A program made the position numbers and the translations under genes. The notes below the pieces were generated by a model that was given only the letters and a program-made list of their open reading frames with translations, was not told the DNA's origin and ran no database searches. Of a stretch of 64,000 nucleotides of DNA, positions 53,619 through 62,931 are shown piece by piece. Each line of letters begins with the position of its first letter. Position 1 is the first letter of the stretch. The DNA is from Pelomonas asaccharophilus_A (GTDB lineage: Bacteria; Pseudomonadota; Gammaproteobacteria; Burkholderiales; Burkholderiaceae_C): assembly GCF_031458115.1 (NCBI RefSeq), contig NZ_JAVDXV010000003.1, positions 186,001 through 250,000 on the forward strand. The letters run 5' to 3'.

Positions 53619-53647
53619 TTGGGAACGTACGGGTTTCCACATATACT
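53619..53647 (+). promoter_or_regulatory. Probable sigma-70 promoter of the atp operon
   Basis: TTGGGA (53619-53624) and TATACT (53642-53647) are separated by exactly 17 bases. The pair lies about 60 bases upstream of atpI. Confidence 0.75.
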
Positions 53648-53705
53648 CCCGTGGTTTTGCCGGCCGGCATTTGGGTCGGCGCTCCAACGTCCCGTCAACG
53701 CCGAC

Positions 53706-54209
53706 ATGACTGCCACTACCAAGGTCCGTCCTGCCGATCCTCCTGTTGACAGCTGGGACGACGAAGCGCCCGACTCGGAGCCTGTGCCGCTCTGGACCGC
53801 CCAGCAGGTGCAAGCCTTGGTGGCGCGTGAAAAGCCCTTCTCGCTCTGGCGGGTGGTGGCCCTCCAGGCGGCGGTCGGTGGCTTGTTGGCGCTGGTGTGG
53901 TGGCTTTTCGGCTCCGCGCCCGCGCAGCAGGTGCGCTCCACGGTCTGGGGCGCGGCTGCGGTGGTGTTGCCCCATGCCGTCATGGCCTGGGGTCTGCGTC
54001 GCCCGGCTGTCCAGGCTCAGGCGGCGTTCCTGTCGTTCCTTGTGTGGGAACTGATCAAAGTAGGCCTCGCGGTCGTCATCCTGGTGGCGGCGGCGTGGCT
54101 GGTGCGGGATCTGAGCTGGCCGGCCTTGCTGGTGGCGCTGATCGCGTGCCTGAAGGTACATCTGGGGGCCTGGTGGTGGTTGAGCCGGGCCGTTCGAAGA
54201 ACAAATTGA
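53706..54209 (+). CDS. atpI: ATP synthase accessory protein AtpI
   Basis: This 167-residue protein heads the atp operon. After an acidic N-terminus of about 50 residues it has four membrane segments; the position before atpB and the size identify it as AtpI, which helps assemble the c-ring. The sequence itself is poorly conserved, as is usual for AtpI. The ATG at 53706 is used because upstream frame has no similarity. Confidence 0.82.
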   Translation: MTATTKVRPADPPVDSWDDEAPDSEPVPLWTAQQVQALVAREKPFSLWRVVALQAAVGGLLALVWWLFGSAPAQQVRSTVWGAAAVVLPHAVMAWGLRRPAVQAQAAFLSFLVWELIKVGLAVVILVAAAWLVRDLSWPALLVALIACLKVHLGAWWWLSRAVRRTN

Positions 54210-54221
54210 GTCACGAAGACG

Positions 54222-55091
54222 ATGAGCAGCGAACAGCACGCGCCCAGCGCCGGTGAGTACATCACCCACCATCTGCAACATCTGCAGAAGAACTTCGCGT
54301 TCGAGAGCGTGAAGCAGAAGGACATCGTCGACTTCAGCCTCTACAACTTTGACTCGCTGGTCACGGCCACGCTGCTGGGCTTCCTGGGCGTGTTCCTGCT
54401 GTGGCTGGGCGTGCGCAAGGCCACCTCCGGCGTGCCGGGCCGCTTCCAGGCCGCCGTCGAGATCCTGTTTGAGATGGTCGACAACCAGGCCAAGAGCGTC
54501 ATCGACAACCCCAAGAGCCGCGCCTTCGTCGGCCCGCTGGCCCTGACCGTGTTCGTCTGGATCTTCCTGATGAATTTCATGGACATGCTGCCGGTCGACT
54601 TCCTGCCGCAGATCTGGCACACCGCCGGTCCGGCCCTGGGCTTCAAGGACTATTTGCGCGTCGTGCCGACGGCCGACCTGTCCACCACGCTGGGCATGTC
54701 CACCTTCGTGCTGCTGATGTGCCTGTACTACAGCGTCAAGATCAAGGGGCTGGGCGGCTGGGGCCACGAGCTGATCGCCGCACCGTTCGGCGACCACTGG
54801 GCGCTGTGGCCGTTCAATTTCCTGATGCAGATGATCGAGTTCCTGGCCAAGACCGTGTCCCACGGCATGCGGCTATTCGGCAACATGTTTGCCGGCGAAC
54901 TGGTCTTCATGCTGATCGCACTGATGGGTGGTGCGTTCGCGATGAGCGTCTCGGGCTGGAGCCTGGCCTTCGGCCACGTGGTTGCCGGCACGATCTGGAC
55001 GCTGTTCCACATCTTGGTGATCGTGCTCCAAGCCTTCATCTTCATGATGCTGACGCTGATCTACATCGGTCAGGCGCACGACCACCACTGA
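54222..55091 (+). CDS. atpB: F0F1 ATP synthase subunit a
   Basis: This 289-residue membrane protein forms the proton half-channels of F0. The essential arginine lies in HGMRLFGNMFAGE, and the preceding FLMNFMDMLPVDFLPQ block is typical. It begins with a soluble N-terminus ending near residue 40. It stands 12 bases after atpI. Confidence 0.95.
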   Translation: MSSEQHAPSAGEYITHHLQHLQKNFAFESVKQKDIVDFSLYNFDSLVTATLLGFLGVFLLWLGVRKATSGVPGRFQAAVEILFEMVDNQAKSVIDNPKSRAFVGPLALTVFVWIFLMNFMDMLPVDFLPQIWHTAGPALGFKDYLRVVPTADLSTTLGMSTFVLLMCLYYSVKIKGLGGWGHELIAAPFGDHWALWPFNFLMQMIEFLAKTVSHGMRLFGNMFAGELVFMLIALMGGAFAMSVSGWSLAFGHVVAGTIWTLFHILVIVLQAFIFMMLTLIYIGQAHDHH

Positions 55092-55146
55092 TCCCCGGTT
55101 TTTTCTTTTCCCTTTCCTTTTTCCCTCACTGTCTCTGGAGATTCAA

Positions 55147-55416
55147 ATGAACGACATCCTCGGTCTGGTTGCACTGGCTTGCGGCATCATCGTGGGCCTC
55201 GGCGCCATCGGCGCTTCCATCGGCATCGCGCTGATGGGCGGCAAGTTCCTGGAGTCCTCGGCTCGTCAGCCCGAACTGATGAACCAACTGCAGACCAAGA
55301 TGTTCATCCTGGCCGGCCTGATCGACGCGGCCTTCCTGATCGGCGTCGCTATCGCTCTGCTGTTCGCCTTCGCCAACCCGTTCGCCGCGACCCTGCTGGC
55401 CAACCTGCCGAAGTAA
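55147..55416 (+). CDS. atpE: F0F1 ATP synthase subunit c
   Basis: This 89-residue hairpin of two membrane helices forms the c-ring. The proton-binding carboxylate is D60 in LAGLIDAAFLIG; the polar loop ARQPEL is intact. There is no sodium-specific residue set that I can see, so it is probably proton-driven. CTGGAG precedes the ATG. Confidence 0.96.
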   Translation: MNDILGLVALACGIIVGLGAIGASIGIALMGGKFLESSARQPELMNQLQTKMFILAGLIDAAFLIGVAIALLFAFANPFAATLLANLPK

Positions 55417-55452
55417 TCACCGGCCCCTTTCAGGCTTGAAAGGAGATAAGCC

Positions 55453-55923
55453 GTGAACATCAACGCAACACTGTGGATCCAGTGGATCCCGTTTGCGATC
55501 CTGGCATGGGTGACGGCTCAGTTCATCTGGCCCGTCATCGCCAAGGCGCTGGACGAGCGTGCAGCAAAGATCGCCGACGGCCTGGCCGCCGCTGATCGTG
55601 CCAAGACCGAGCTGGCTTCTGCCAACAAGGCGGTCGAGGCCCAGCTGGCGCAGACGCGCACCGAATCGACCAAGCTGCTGGGCGACGCTGAGAAGCGCGC
55701 CGCGGCCATCGTCGAGGAGGCCAAGAAGCGCGCCGAGGACGAGGCAGCCAAGATCATTGCCCAGGCCAAGGCCGAAGCCGACCAGCAGGTCGTGCGTGCC
55801 CGCGAGGCCCTGCGCGAGCAGGTCGCCGTGCTGGCCGTGAAGGGCGCCGAGGCCATCCTGCACAAGGAAGTCAACGCCGGCGTCCACGCCGACCTGTTGG
55901 CGCGTCTGAAGCAGGAGCTCTGA
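55453..55923 (+). CDS. atpF: F0F1 ATP synthase subunit b
   Basis: This 156-residue protein has one N-terminal membrane helix (IPFAILAWVTAQFIWPVI) followed by a long charged coiled coil, the peripheral stalk. The start is a GTG with AGGAGAT upstream. Length matches the family. Confidence 0.94.
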   Translation: MNINATLWIQWIPFAILAWVTAQFIWPVIAKALDERAAKIADGLAAADRAKTELASANKAVEAQLAQTRTESTKLLGDAEKRAAAIVEEAKKRAEDEAAKIIAQAKAEADQQVVRAREALREQVAVLAVKGAEAILHKEVNAGVHADLLARLKQEL

Positions 55924-55925
55924 CC

Positions 55926-56471
55926 ATGGCAGAACTCGCCACCATCGCCCGCCCCTACGCCGAGGCGCTGTTCCAGGTTGCCCGCAACGCCGATCTGACC
56001 GCCTGGCGCGCTCAGCTCGACGCCCTGGCCACCGTGGCGGGTGACGCCGCGCTGCGCCAGTTCGCCGAAGACCCCAAGGTCGCCCCCGACCAGGTCGTCG
56101 GCGTGGCTGCCGAGGTTGCCGAGAAGGAGCTGGGCCAGGCGCTGCTGCCCGGCGTGCGCAACTTCCTGCAGACGGTGGTCGAGAACCGCCGGCTCGAAGC
56201 CCTGCCGGCTGCGGTCGCGCAGTTCCACACGCTGGCTGCCGGCGCCCTGGGCGTCTCGGAAGCGCAGGTCGAGAGTGCTTATCCGCTCGACGCGGCTCAA
56301 CTGGCCGAGCTGACCGAGGTGCTGCAAAAGCGCTTCGGCCGCAAGCTGACGTTGAGCGTGAGCGTCGACCCGGCGCTGATCGGCGGCGTGCGCGCCACCG
56401 TCGGCGACGAAGTGCTCGACACCTCCGTGCGCGCCCGCCTGGAGCGCATGAAGACCGCGCTGATTGCCTAA
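55926..56471 (+). CDS. atpH: F0F1 ATP synthase subunit delta
   Basis: This 181-residue soluble protein links the peripheral stalk to F1. It has the start ATIARPYAEALFQVAR and the C-terminal signature SVDPALIGGVRATVGDEVLDTSVRARLERM, abridged here as VDPALIGGV...DTSVRARL. It starts two bases after atpF stops. Confidence 0.95.
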   Translation: MAELATIARPYAEALFQVARNADLTAWRAQLDALATVAGDAALRQFAEDPKVAPDQVVGVAAEVAEKELGQALLPGVRNFLQTVVENRRLEALPAAVAQFHTLAAGALGVSEAQVESAYPLDAAQLAELTEVLQKRFGRKLTLSVSVDPALIGGVRATVGDEVLDTSVRARLERMKTALIA

Positions 56472-56515
56472 ACATCCAACCCCCTGATGCCTTGGCGCCA
56501 GGGTGGGAGACCGAC

Positions 56516-58069
56516 ATGCAACTGAACCCTGCAGAAATTTCTGAATTGATCAAGAGCCGCATCGAGGGCCTGGCCCCGAGCGCGGACATCCGCAACCAGG
56601 GCACCGTCGTGTCGGTCTCGGACGGCATCGTCCGTGTCCACGGCCTGTCGGACGTGATGCAGGGCGAAATGCTCGAATTCGCGGCCGCCCCGGACGGCAC
56701 CCAGACCTTCGGCCTCGCGCTGAACCTGGAGCGCGACTCTGTCGGCGCCGTGATTCTGGGCGCCTACGAGCACGTCTCGGAAGGCCAGACCGTCAAGTGC
56801 ACGGGCCGCATCCTGGAAGTGCCGGTCGGCCCCGAGCTGATCGGCCGTGTCGTGAACGCGCTGGGCCAGCCCATCGACGGCAAGGGCCCGATCAACGCCA
56901 AGATGACCGACGTCATCGAGAAGGTCGCCCCGGGCGTGATCGCCCGCAAGTCGGTCGACCAGCCCGTGCAGACCGGCCTGAAGTCCATCGACTCCATGGT
57001 GCCCGTCGGCCGTGGCCAGCGCGAGCTGATCATTGGCGACCGCCAGACTGGTAAGACCGCCGTCGCCATCGACGCGATCATCAACCAGAAGGGTCAGAAC
57101 ATGACCTGCGTCTACGTCGCCATCGGCCAGAAGGCGTCGTCGATCAAGAACGTGGTGCGTGCCCTGGAGCAGGCTGGCGCGATGGAATACACCATCGTCG
57201 TAGCCGCTTCCGCCTCCGACTCCGCCGCCATGCAGTACGTGTCGGCCTACTCGGGCTGCACGATGGGCGAGTACTTCCGCGACCGCGGCCAAGACGCGCT
57301 GATCGTCTATGACGACCTGTCCAAGCAGGCCGTGGCCTACCGCCAGGTCTCGCTGCTGCTGCGCCGCCCGCCGGGCCGCGAAGCCTTCCCCGGCGACGTG
57401 TTCTATCTCCACAGCCGCCTGCTGGAGCGTGCCGCCCGCGTGAACGCCGACTACGTCGAAGCCTTCACCAAGGGTGAGGTCAAGGGCAAGACGGGTTCGC
57501 TGACGGCACTGCCCATCATCGAAACGCAAGCCGGTGACGTTTCCGCCTTCGTGCCGACCAACGTGATCTCGATCACCGACGGCCAGATCTTCCTGGAAAC
57601 CAACCTGTTCAACGCCGGTATCCGCCCCGCCATCAACGCCGGTATCTCGGTGTCGCGCGTCGGTGGTGCCGCCCAGACCAAGCTGATCAAGTCGCTGTCC
57701 GGCGGTATCCGTACCGACCTGGCCCAGTACCGTGAGCTGGCCGCGTTCGCGCAGTTCGCTTCCGACCTGGACGAAGCCACCCGCAAGCAGCTGGACCGCG
57801 GTGCCCGCGTGACGGAACTGCTGAAGCAGGCCCAGTACTCGCCGCTGTCCATCTCGCTGATGGGCGCGTCGCTGTACGCCGCCAACAAGGGCTTCATGGA
57901 CAGCATCGAAGTGAAGAAGGTCCTGGCCTTCGAACACGGTCTGCACCAGTTCCTGAAGACCAGCCACGCCGCGCTGCTCCAGACCCTGGAGACCAAGCAG
58001 GCGATGGACAAGGACGCGGAAGCCGAACTGAACGCCGCCATCACGGCCTTCAAGAAGTCGTTTGCTTGA
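56516..58069 (+). CDS. atpA: F0F1 ATP synthase subunit alpha
   Basis: This 517-residue non-catalytic nucleotide-binding subunit of F1 has the P-loop GDRQTGKTA and the alpha/beta signature PAINAGISVSRVG. The N-terminus is the usual MQLNPAEISELIKSRI. The ATG at 56516 gives this canonical start. Confidence 0.97.
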   Translation: MQLNPAEISELIKSRIEGLAPSADIRNQGTVVSVSDGIVRVHGLSDVMQGEMLEFAAAPDGTQTFGLALNLERDSVGAVILGAYEHVSEGQTVKCTGRILEVPVGPELIGRVVNALGQPIDGKGPINAKMTDVIEKVAPGVIARKSVDQPVQTGLKSIDSMVPVGRGQRELIIGDRQTGKTAVAIDAIINQKGQNMTCVYVAIGQKASSIKNVVRALEQAGAMEYTIVVAASASDSAAMQYVSAYSGCTMGEYFRDRGQDALIVYDDLSKQAVAYRQVSLLLRRPPGREAFPGDVFYLHSRLLERAARVNADYVEAFTKGEVKGKTGSLTALPIIETQAGDVSAFVPTNVISITDGQIFLETNLFNAGIRPAINAGISVSRVGGAAQTKLIKSLSGGIRTDLAQYRELAAFAQFASDLDEATRKQLDRGARVTELLKQAQYSPLSISLMGASLYAANKGFMDSIEVKKVLAFEHGLHQFLKTSHAALLQTLETKQAMDKDAEAELNAAITAFKKSFA

Positions 58070-58134
58070 TCAGGCGGGCCAGGGCTTTGATCATCGCGAC
58101 AAGCCCTGACCCCCACTGACTCTAAGGAGCATCA

Positions 58135-59007
58135 ATGCCATCAAGCAAAGAAATCCGCGGCAAGATCAAGTCGGTCGAAAACACCAAGAAGATCACCAAG
58201 GCGATGGAAATGGTCGCCGCATCCAAGATGCGCAAGGCGCAGGAGCGGATGCGCGCGGCCAGGCCCTACGCCGAGAAGGTCGGCAACATCGCCGCCGCGC
58301 TGGCCGAGGCCAATCCGGAGTACCGTCATCCCTTCCTCGTCAAGAACGAGGGCGTGAAGACGGCCGGCATGGTCGTGGTCACGACGGACAAGGGCCTGTG
58401 CGGTGGTCTGAACACCAACCTGCTGCGCGCCGCCACCAACAAGCTCAAGGAGCTGGAAGGTGAGGGCCAGAAGGCCGAAGTCGTCGCCATCGGCGGCAAG
58501 GGCTTCGGCTTCATGAACCGCATCGGCGCCAAGGTCGTGGCTCATGCCACGCAGCTGGGCGATGCGCCGCGCATCGAGTCGCTGATCGGCCCCGTCAAGG
58601 TGCTGCTGGACGCGTACGCCGAAGGCAAGCTGTCGGCCGTCTACCTGGCCTACACGAAGTTCATCAACACGATGAAGCAGGAAGTGGTCATCCACCAACT
58701 GCTGCCGCTGAAGGCCGAGGCGCTGGCGACCGACAAGGCAAGCCACTCGTGGGACTACATCTACGAGCCGGACGCCGCCACCGTCATCGACGAGCTGCTG
58801 GTGCGCTACACCGAGGCCCAGGTCTACCAGGCCGTCGCCGAGAACATGGCCAGCGAGCAGTCCGCCCGCATGGTGGCCATGAAGTCCGCGACCGACAACG
58901 CCGGCAACCTGATCAAGGAACTCAAGCTGGTCTACAACAAGTCCCGCCAGGCCGCGATCACGAAGGAACTCTCCGAGATCGTCAGCGGCGCGGCCGCTGT
59001 GGGTTGA
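58135..59007 (+). CDS. atpG: F0F1 ATP synthase subunit gamma
   Basis: This 290-residue central rotor subunit has its two long helices at the ends: EIRGKIKSVENTKKITKAM at the start and ITKELSEIVSGAAAV at the end, where the family signature for contact with the catalytic core lies. AAGGAG precedes the ATG. Confidence 0.97.
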   Translation: MPSSKEIRGKIKSVENTKKITKAMEMVAASKMRKAQERMRAARPYAEKVGNIAAALAEANPEYRHPFLVKNEGVKTAGMVVVTTDKGLCGGLNTNLLRAATNKLKELEGEGQKAEVVAIGGKGFGFMNRIGAKVVAHATQLGDAPRIESLIGPVKVLLDAYAEGKLSAVYLAYTKFINTMKQEVVIHQLLPLKAEALATDKASHSWDYIYEPDAATVIDELLVRYTEAQVYQAVAENMASEQSARMVAMKSATDNAGNLIKELKLVYNKSRQAAITKELSEIVSGAAAVG

Positions 59008-59050
59008 TCGAGTTCGGCACGCACAAGATTTGAATTGAAGGAACTACCAA

Positions 59051-60475
59051 ATGGCTAACACCCAAGAGAACGGTAAGAGTCTGGGCAAGATCGTTCAGTG
59101 CATCGGCGCCGTCGTGGACGTGGAATTCCCGCGCGACCAGATGCCCAAGGTGTACGACGCCCTGAAGATGGAAGGCTCGGCGCTGACGCTGGAAGTCCAG
59201 CAGCAGCTGGGCGACGGCGTGGTCCGCACCATTGCGCTGGGTTCGTCCGACGGCCTGCGCCGCGGCACCGAGGTCTACAACACCGGTGCCACCATCCAGG
59301 TGCCGGTCGGCAAGGCCACCCTCGGCCGCATCATGGACGTGCTGGGCAATCCCATCGACGAGCGCGGCCCGGTGTCCTCCGAGCTGACCGCTTCCATCCA
59401 CCGCACGGCCCCGGCCTACGACGAGCTGAGCCCGTCGCAGGACCTGCTGGAAACCGGCATCAAGGTGATCGACCTGATCTGCCCGTTCGCCAAGGGCGGC
59501 AAGGTGGGTCTGTTCGGTGGCGCCGGCGTCGGCAAGACCGTGAACATGATGGAGCTCATCAACAACATCGCCAAGGCGCACAGCGGTCTGTCCGTGTTCG
59601 CCGGCGTGGGTGAGCGCACCCGTGAGGGCAACGACTTCTATCACGAGATGTCGGACTCCGGCGTCGTCGTGCAAGAGAAGCTCGAAGACTCCAAGGTCGC
59701 CATGGTCTACGGCCAGATGAACGAGCCCCCGGGCAACCGTCTGCGCGTGGCCCTGACCGGCCTGACCATCGCCGAGTCGTTCCGCGACGAAGGCCGTGAC
59801 GTGCTGTTCTTCGTGGACAACATCTACCGCTACACGCTGGCCGGTACCGAAGTGTCCGCACTGCTGGGCCGCATGCCCTCCGCCGTGGGCTACCAGCCGA
59901 CGCTGGCCGAAGAAATGGGCCGCCTGCAAGAGCGCATCACGTCGACCAAGGTCGGCTCGATCACGTCCATCCAGGCCGTCTACGTCCCTGCGGACGACCT
60001 GACTGACCCGTCGCCTGCCACGACCTTCGCCCACTTGGACGCCACGGTCGTGCTGTCGCGTGACATCGCCGCGCTGGGTATCTACCCCGCCGTCGACCCG
60101 CTGGACTCCACCAGCCGCCAGATCGACCCCAACGTCGTCGGCGAAGAGCACTACGGCACCACCCGCGCCGTCCAGGCCGTGCTGCAGCGCTACAAGGAAC
60201 TGCGCGACATCATCGCGATTCTGGGCATGGACGAACTGTCGCCGGAAGACAAGCTGGCCGTGGCTCGCGCCCGCAAGATCCAGCGCTTCCTGTCGCAGCC
60301 CTTCCACGTCGCCGAAGTGTTCACGGGCACGCCGGGCAAGTACGTGCCGCTGAAGGAAACCATCCGCGGCTTCAAGATGATCGTCAACGGCGAGTGCGAC
60401 CACCTGCCGGAGCAGGCCTTCTACATGGTCGGCACCATCGACGAAGCTTTCGAGAAAGCCAAGAAGATCCAGTGA
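59051..60475 (+). CDS. atpD: F0F1 ATP synthase subunit beta
   Basis: This 474-residue catalytic subunit has the P-loop GGAGVGKT, the catalytic glutamate region GERTREGNDFY and the alpha/beta signature PAVDPLDSTS. Length and N-terminus (GKIVQCIGAVVDVEF) are typical. Confidence 0.97.
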   Translation: MANTQENGKSLGKIVQCIGAVVDVEFPRDQMPKVYDALKMEGSALTLEVQQQLGDGVVRTIALGSSDGLRRGTEVYNTGATIQVPVGKATLGRIMDVLGNPIDERGPVSSELTASIHRTAPAYDELSPSQDLLETGIKVIDLICPFAKGGKVGLFGGAGVGKTVNMMELINNIAKAHSGLSVFAGVGERTREGNDFYHEMSDSGVVVQEKLEDSKVAMVYGQMNEPPGNRLRVALTGLTIAESFRDEGRDVLFFVDNIYRYTLAGTEVSALLGRMPSAVGYQPTLAEEMGRLQERITSTKVGSITSIQAVYVPADDLTDPSPATTFAHLDATVVLSRDIAALGIYPAVDPLDSTSRQIDPNVVGEEHYGTTRAVQAVLQRYKELRDIIAILGMDELSPEDKLAVARARKIQRFLSQPFHVAEVFTGTPGKYVPLKETIRGFKMIVNGECDHLPEQAFYMVGTIDEAFEKAKKIQ

Positions 60476-60482
60476 GCTTGAT

Positions 60483-60501
60483 GGGGCGGCTTGCTCGCCC
60501 C
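60483..60501 (+). terminator. Hairpin between atpD and atpC
   Basis: GGGGCG and CGCCCC form a stem with a seven-base loop, followed by TTCT. It could be a partial terminator or RNA-processing site that lowers epsilon expression relative to beta. Confidence 0.4.
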
Positions 60502-60546
60502 TTCTCTCGCAAGACCTTCTCAATGGTTATCTAAGGAAGAACGAAC

Positions 60547-60963
60547 ATGGCAACCCTCCACGTCGACGTGGTCTCCGCCGAAGAACAGATCTTCTCCGGC
60601 GAGGCCAAGTTCGTCGCCCTGCCGGGCGAGTCCGGCGAGCTCGGCATCCTGCCGCAGCACACGCCGCTGATCACGCGCATCAAGCCGGGCGCCGTGCGCA
60701 TCGAGCGCGCCGATGGCGGCGAAGAATTCGTCTTCGTGGCCGGCGGCATCCTCGAGGTGCAGCCCAATCGCGTGACCGTGCTGGCCGACACCGCCATCCG
60801 CGGCAAGGACCTCGACGAGGCCAAGGCCCTGGAAGCGAAGAAGCAGGCCGAAGAGGCGCTGCGCAACGCCAAGGACAAGCTCGACCAGGCTGCGATCCAG
60901 AACGAACTGATGGGCCTCGCTGCTCAGATTGCTGCGCTGCGCAAGTTCAACAGCAAGAAGTAA
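60547..60963 (+). CDS. atpC: F0F1 ATP synthase subunit epsilon
   Basis: This 138-residue subunit inhibits and couples F1. It has the N-terminal beta-sandwich (HVDVVSAEEQIFSGEAKFV) and the C-terminal helical hairpin region. It closes the operon; a strong hairpin follows. Confidence 0.95.
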   Translation: MATLHVDVVSAEEQIFSGEAKFVALPGESGELGILPQHTPLITRIKPGAVRIERADGGEEFVFVAGGILEVQPNRVTVLADTAIRGKDLDEAKALEAKKQAEEALRNAKDKLDQAAIQNELMGLAAQIAALRKFNSKK

Positions 60964-60988
60964 GCGGCGCGGTACTGACGCCTTCATC

Positions 60989-61012
60989 GAGCGCGGCCTT
61001 CGGGCCGCGCTC
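60989..61012 (+). terminator. Terminator hairpin after the atp operon
   Basis: GAGCGCGGCC and GGCCGCGCTC form a perfect 10-bp stem with a TTCG tetraloop. The T tract after it is weak (TGCATTT). Confidence 0.7.
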
Positions 61013-61135
61013 TGCATTTGTGCGGTGCTTTTTCACATTCACGGCGACGTTGCTTTCGGGCTTGCTCTCTATATGCCAAGCAGCCCGGCTGCCGATAATT
61101 CCGCCATCCCTAGAACGTACGGCGCCACCTGATCC

Positions 61136-61861
61136 ATGACCGACTTCCGAGTTCGCCGCTGGGCCGCCTGGGCGCCTGGTCTGCAGACCCAGGAAGCCTG
61201 GGCGGGCTGGCTGCAGGCACCCGTCTGGCCCTTGCCTGCCGCGGACGCGACGGCGCCGCTGGTTGAGGTGCCGGCGATGACGCGGCGGCGCATTGACCCG
61301 CTGGGCCGCGCCGCGCTGCAGGTGGCGTGGTGGGCGCAGGGCGCCGAGCCGACCGGGCCGGTGGTGTTCGCGTCGCGCTGGGGTGAGGTCGCCCGCTCGG
61401 TTGCGTTGCTGCGCCAACTCAGCCAGGGCGAGCCCCTGTCACCGACGTCATTCAGCCTGTCCGTGCATAACGCCAGCAGCGCCCTGTACTCCATCGCGAG
61501 AGACGACACGGCCAACTACGCGGCCGTGTCGGCGGGCGGTGCCAGTGCGGCAGCCGGCATCTGTGAAGCCATCGGTCTGCTGGCCGATGGGGCGTCGCAG
61601 GTGTTGGTGGTGTCCGTGGAGTCTGCGTTGCCCGAACCCTACGAGGCCTTCGAGTCGCGCCCCGGCTCGCTGCGCGCCTGGGCCGCCCTGCTGGAGCCTG
61701 CCGATTGCGGATTGCGGTTGCAGGCCTCCATGCCGTCCGGTGATCCGCAAGACGAGCATCTGCCCGCCGATCTGGCCACGCTGCGCTTCCTGGCTGGATC
61801 GTCTGCGCAATGGCGCCAGTCCAGCCCGCAGGGCGACTGGCTGTGGAGCCGCCATGGCTGA
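61136..61861 (+). CDS. Beta-ketoacyl synthase-like chain-length factor (aryl polyene type)
   Basis: This 241-residue protein resembles the N-terminal half of ketosynthases, of the family annotated as beta-ketoacyl synthase chain length factor. Landmarks are SLSVHNASSALYSIA and AAVSAGGASAAAGICEA; the usual catalytic Cys of the KS elbow is absent, as in chain-length factors. It heads a cluster with acyltransferase, two ACPs, a membrane protein and an acyl-CoA ligase, which matches the early part of aryl-polyene pigment clusters. In such clusters it partners a full ketosynthase, which would lie beyond this window. Confidence 0.8.
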   Translation: MTDFRVRRWAAWAPGLQTQEAWAGWLQAPVWPLPAADATAPLVEVPAMTRRRIDPLGRAALQVAWWAQGAEPTGPVVFASRWGEVARSVALLRQLSQGEPLSPTSFSLSVHNASSALYSIARDDTANYAAVSAGGASAAAGICEAIGLLADGASQVLVVSVESALPEPYEAFESRPGSLRAWAALLEPADCGLRLQASMPSGDPQDEHLPADLATLRFLAGSSAQWRQSSPQGDWLWSRHG

Positions 61862-62711
61862 TTGGCTTGCGTGGCCCGGCCGCGTGTGGCGCATCGTGGC
61901 CACCGCGATCGCGTTTGTGTCGTTCGGCGTTGGCGGCGTGTTGCTGTGGCTAGTGGTGTTCCCGCTGCAAGCGCTGCTGCTGCCCGATCCGGCGCGCCGC
62001 CAGTGGGCTGCACGCACGGTCGTGCAGGCAGTGTTCCGCCTGTTCGTTGGCTGGATGCGTCTGCTGGGGCTGATCGACTACGAAGTCCGTGGCGTCGAGA
62101 AATTGCAGCGTCGCGGCCTGCTGATCCTGGCCAACCATCCGACGCTGATCGACGTGGCCTTCCTGATCGGGCTGGTGCCCAACGCCAGTTGCGTGGTCAA
62201 GTCGACGCTCGCCGATCACCCGTGTACGCGAGGTCCTGTGCGTGCAACTGGCTACATCTGCAACAATCCCGACACCGATCTGCTGCGCGGCTGCATTGAT
62301 GCGTTGGCGGCGGGCAGCAACCTGATCATCTTTCCCGAGGGCACGCGGTCGCGGCCCGGGCAGGCTCTGAAGATCCAGCGCGGTGCGGCGCAGATTGCGC
62401 TGCGCGGTGGCCTCGACATCACGCCGGTGCGTATCCATTGCGAGCCGCTCGGTCTGTACAAAGGGCAGCCGTGGTGGGCCGTCGCCAAGCGCAAGCTGTG
62501 CTTCACCATTGAGGTCGGCGACGACCTACCCTCCGCGCCCGTGCTGGTCGCGGCCGGTGGTGAACATGGCCGCGCGGCCCGGCGGCTGACGGAGAGTCTG
62601 AGCCAGTTTTTTTCACAGCCCATGCGGGCGTCGACCGAGAAGTTGAAGGGGAGCCATGCAAGCGCTGGAACGAGAAATCAAGGAACTGCTGATCTCGGCA
62701 CTCCAACTTGA
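61854..62711 (+). CDS. 1-acyl-sn-glycerol-3-phosphate-type acyltransferase
   Basis: This 285-residue protein has one or two N-terminal membrane segments and the acyltransferase motifs NHPTLIDV (HX4D) and FPEGTRSRPG. In aryl-polyene clusters such an enzyme attaches the polyene to a lipid anchor. The ATG overlaps the preceding stop by 8 bases. The 3' end overlaps the first ACP gene by 56 bases, which is unusually long; the last 20 residues are poorly conserved. Confidence 0.85.
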   Translation: MADWLAWPGRVWRIVATAIAFVSFGVGGVLLWLVVFPLQALLLPDPARRQWAARTVVQAVFRLFVGWMRLLGLIDYEVRGVEKLQRRGLLILANHPTLIDVAFLIGLVPNASCVVKSTLADHPCTRGPVRATGYICNNPDTDLLRGCIDALAAGSNLIIFPEGTRSRPGQALKIQRGAAQIALRGGLDITPVRIHCEPLGLYKGQPWWAVAKRKLCFTIEVGDDLPSAPVLVAAGGEHGRAARRLTESLSQFFSQPMRASTEKLKGSHASAGTRNQGTADLGTPT

Positions 62712-62922
62712 AGACATCAAGCCCGAAGACATTGATGCAGAGCAGGCCCTGTTCGTCGAGGGACTGGGGCTGGACTCCATCGACGCGCTGGAGTTGGGGC
62801 TGGCGCTGCAGAAGCGCTACGGCCTGAGCATGGCCGCCGACTCGGCCGAGACGCGCCGCCACTTCGCCAGCATCCGAGCGCTGGCGCAATTCGTTGCCAG
62901 CCATCGCAAGATCGCTGCGTGA
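62656..62922 (+). CDS. Acyl carrier protein 1
   Basis: This 88-residue protein has the phosphopantetheine serine in GLGLDSIDALELGL and is acidic and helical, as ACPs are. The start ATG at 62656 follows AGGGGAGCC and lies within the end of the acyltransferase gene. It begins the pair of ACPs typical of aryl-polyene clusters. Confidence 0.88.
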   Translation: MQALEREIKELLISALQLEDIKPEDIDAEQALFVEGLGLDSIDALELGLALQKRYGLSMAADSAETRRHFASIRALAQFVASHRKIAA

Positions 62923-62931
62923 GGTGCCGCC

